Source of the DNA: Lentimicrobiaceae bacterium
GTDB lineage: Bacteria; Bacteroidota; Bacteroidia; Bacteroidales; WCHB1-69
Reading direction: 5' to 3'
Assembly (NCBI GenBank): GCA_009787675.1
Contig: WQSU01000132.1
Span: 1-7,187, forward strand
Length of the DNA: 7,187 nt
In this document: positions 5,432 through 7,187 of the stretch, piece after piece
Numbering within the stretch: position 1 is the first letter of the stretch
Layout of the letters: every line of letters begins with the position of its first letter
Program-made: the position numbers and the translations under genes
Notes under the pieces: generated by a model
The model's database searches: none
Told to the model about the DNA's origin: nothing
Seen by the model: only the letters and a program-made list of their open reading frames with translations

Positions 5432-7187
5432 ATGAAAAAAAAAACTGATATGGCAAAAAAAACCCACTCCAGCACCACCAATACCACCGAATTTGAAAGG
5501 CTGTTAAATTCGATATCGAACAATACGCCCATGTTGTTTTTTCCGGTAAGGATAGAAACGCATTTTCGCAACCAAACCTATGAAGCGCCTAAGGAAACTG
5601 ATTTACTGAAAATCTTGAAATCTTTTAAAAATCTGTCGGAGGAAGTGATAAACCTCAAGTTGAGCAGAAAAAAACTGAGCCTGACTCCCGCTTTGGCAAA
5701 AACATTGGGAACGGTGAGAAGCGCCGACCTTATCTCTAAAGAGAATATTAAAGAGTTAACGTTGTTGTGCAACGATGTTTTCGACGAAATAAACGCAATG
5801 GGCGCCAACACAAAATACACCAAGTATAAAGAAGATATCTTGGTGGCGCTCAACGACGTAGCCATTGCCAAAGAGGAAGTGGTTTCGGAGGAAGAAAAAG
5901 AGGAGGAGGCTGAAGAGGTGGACACTTCTTCATTTCTTGAGAAAAAAATTGCCGAAAAGGCGCCGAAACTGCTTTTCCCGGGACAAAAGATTATCTTTAA
6001 TACGAAAGCCAAAGGAATCAGCCAGTTGCAGGCGTGGACGGAAGATACCATTTTCACCTTAACCCGCAACCTGAAAACCAATTTCAAACCTTATACACAG
6101 AAAGAGTTGTGTGTGAGAATTTTCCCTACCGAAATTTTTCTTGATTATCTCACCGATGCGCTCACGGAGGCTGAAATTGCAGATGGCAAGATGTTCTGGC
6201 TACAGTGGTATGTTGCCAGTGGCAGCAAAAAAAGCGAATATGAAGCCTGGCGCGTGCTGTGCGCAAAATATCCCGTTTACAGGGCAGCATGGATTGTGCG
6301 CAGTATGAAACCAAAAAATATTAACAAATACAAAAAAGGAAATACTTGGTTCTACCGCCGCCCCTATCAAGGCATGGAGGAGATTCAAGAGGGCTGCCTG
6401 ACGATTTACAACAATCTCGCAAAAATTACATTAAGTGAACAGCAAGACGTCAATCCCAATACTACAGAATACAACAATGAGACTAAAATCAGGGAACATA
6501 TCGGCATTATCAAAGAGAATCTGTTCCATATTGAGAGCAAGATTATGATTTGTGAATATATTGTAGATTATCTTTACGATAACATATCATCCACAGTGAA
6601 TTATCTAAAAAGGCGCTTAAATTCATTTTTAAGATTTTACGAAAGATTTCCCGGCATCTATGGCGATAATCCCCGCCAAATGGAGCTTTGGGACGTGGAC
6701 TACACCATGCTGAAAACCTTTAGAAATGAAGTGAATCTACTTTTAGAAAAATTGACTTCCAAAAGAATTAGTCTGCAAGATATTATGAACAAATATTTAG
6801 ACGACCCAAAACACATGAAAGAGTTCTTCCCGACAGTGCAGGTGAACAAATCGGGAAAACCCGACATGCCTGTTTCCAACATTCTGCCCGACAGGTTTTT
6901 ATTTATCGGCGAGGAGGATAACAGAAAAGCAAAAGTGGTGCAACAGATTGGCAAGCGCGTGAAACGGAATTTGCAAATGGGCATCAACCTGAACGAAGAC
7001 GCTGAAGCAGAACCCTACAAAATAAGCAATACCGGCGAGTTGGAGGTGAATGGCGGCTTGGCATGGATGGTGGACTACGACAAGGCGGAAGAGGCAGGCA
7101 TGGCAATCACCGTGCCCGTTGACATGTCGGTCTCAGGCTTCAAATATATTTATGTGCTGGGCGTTTGCACCCCCACTGAAAAAGAGG
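5432..7187 (+). CDS. Uncharacterised large protein of the FFPVRIETHF / LPDRF-type family, N-terminal part (3' end outside window)
   Basis: The frame opens at ATG 5432 and runs without a stop to the window edge, giving 585 full codons; the gene continues beyond. A second in-frame ATG at 5450 (Met7, followed by AKKTHSS) is an equally plausible start. Neither has a Shine-Dalgarno sequence. Blocks in order are: MLFFPVRIETHF (34-45); a helical, Lys-rich region; a strongly acidic linker (147-164, mostly Glu); LCVRIFPTEIFLD with LTDALTEAEIADG (226-252); AWRVL and RAAWIVRSMKPKN (272-296); an A/T-rich helical insert (about 320-470); NILPDRFLFIG (from 483); LAWMVDYD (543-550); and AGMAITVPV then FKYIYVLGV near the edge. 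The same order occurs, from memory, in large unnamed proteins of other bacteria, where a block like LPQGTPTNN comes further on; that part would lie outside this window. No signal peptide is seen. It follows the second gene after only three bases, suggesting translational coupling and joint function. Confidence 0.85.
   Translation, partial: MKKKTDMAKKTHSSTTNTTEFERLLNSISNNTPMLFFPVRIETHFRNQTYEAPKETDLLKILKSFKNLSEEVINLKLSRKKLSLTPALAKTLGTVRSADLISKENIKELTLLCNDVFDEINAMGANTKYTKYKEDILVALNDVAIAKEEVVSEEEKEEEAEEVDTSSFLEKKIAEKAPKLLFPGQKIIFNTKAKGISQLQAWTEDTIFTLTRNLKTNFKPYTQKELCVRIFPTEIFLDYLTDALTEAEIADGKMFWLQWYVASGSKKSEYEAWRVLCAKYPVYRAAWIVRSMKPKNINKYKKGNTWFYRRPYQGMEEIQEGCLTIYNNLAKITLSEQQDVNPNTTEYNNETKIREHIGIIKENLFHIESKIMICEYIVDYLYDNISSTVNYLKRRLNSFLRFYERFPGIYGDNPRQMELWDVDYTMLKTFRNEVNLLLEKLTSKRISLQDIMNKYLDDPKHMKEFFPTVQVNKSGKPDMPVSNILPDRFLFIGEEDNRKAKVVQQIGKRVKRNLQMGINLNEDAEAEPYKISNTGELEVNGGLAWMVDYDKAEEAGMAITVPVDMSVSGFKYIYVLGVCTPTEKE
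5435..5444 (+). repeat. A10 homopolymer just after the first start codon of the third gene
   Basis: Ten consecutive A follow ATG 5432-5434, and a run of eight A (5455-5462) follows the second in-frame ATG at 5450. A change in the A10 length would shift the frame of a product started at 5432 but would leave one started at 5450 intact. The tract may instead simply be the A-rich leader that helps ribosomes start at 5450, which fits the A/T-rich leaders of Bacteroidota. In assembled reads, such runs are also common places for length errors. Confidence 0.6.
5861..5935 (+). other. Glu-rich acidic linker in the third gene
   Basis: Residues 147-164 of the third gene contain 11 Glu and one Asp out of 18, in runs such as EEEKEEEAEE, followed by a short Thr/Ser stretch. 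It separates the N-terminal FFPVRIETHF region from the LCVRIFP block and is probably a flexible, charged linker. Purine-rich GAG/GAA codons here produce a spurious Arg/Lys-rich frame on the same strand. Confidence 0.6.
6400..6830 (+). other. A/T-rich helical insert in the third gene (about residues 323-466)
   Basis: Hand counts of the 60-base lines starting at 6421, 6481, 6541 and 6601 gave 27-37% GC, against 60% for the line starting at 7081. The coded segment is Asn-, Ile-, Lys- and Tyr-rich and mostly predicted-helical in style, and it includes KENLFHIESKIMICEYIVDY and FRNEVNLLLEKLTSKR. It lies between the WIVRSMKPKN and LPDRF blocks, which in relatives I remember are closer together. The edges are approximate and carry no mobile-element marks. 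Confidence 0.45.

Noticed and set aside
5865..6062. Plus-strand Arg/Lys-rich small open frame
   Set aside because: It is a shifted reading of the GAG/GAA-rich acidic linker of the third gene; the extreme basic composition is an artefact of purine-rich codons.
5578..6087. 169-codon antisense open frame
   Set aside because: It lies fully inside the third gene, which carries family motifs on the other strand. Its Ser/Phe/Leu-rich product reflects reverse reading of Glu/Lys codons.

Overview
The window holds parts of three large protein genes, all on the + strand and packed almost end to end: a 5'-truncated gene (3-1442), a complete 1319-codon gene (1469-5428) and a 3'-truncated gene (5432-7187, still open at the edge). 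The gaps are 26 and 3 bases, with no visible promoter or terminator between the genes, so they are probably co-transcribed. There are no RNA genes, no CRISPR array, no recognisable insertion sequence and no gene-free stretch longer than 26 bases.

The organism is most likely a member of the Bacteroidota. The base composition is moderate to low in GC, the codon use is A/T-rich, and neither visible gene start has a Shine-Dalgarno sequence. Both starts follow A/T-rich leaders, as is usual in that phylum. This is an inference from style; there is no taxonomic marker gene here.

None of the three products is an enzyme I can name. From memory of sequence patterns, the first is the C-terminal part of a DUF6603-type beta-rich protein. 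The second belongs to an uncharacterised family of very large proteins whose hallmark is an ELLWREYPTDQRG-type block. The third belongs to another uncharacterised large family that starts with a FFPVRIETHF-type block and carries VRIFP and LPDRF blocks. I recall relatives of all three, unnamed and of unknown function, in distant bacteria such as actinobacteria, cyanobacteria and myxobacteria. Their tight clustering suggests the parts of one multi-protein assembly, but the job of that assembly cannot be read from this window.

The most striking internal structure is compositional. Both the second and the third gene have GC-richer ends carrying the recognisable family motifs and an A/T-rich, in-frame middle (about 3242-4440 and about 6400-6830) in which I recognise no family motif. 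This looks like a conserved scaffold with fast-evolving or acquired inner segments, a pattern seen in systems with a variable recognition or cargo part.
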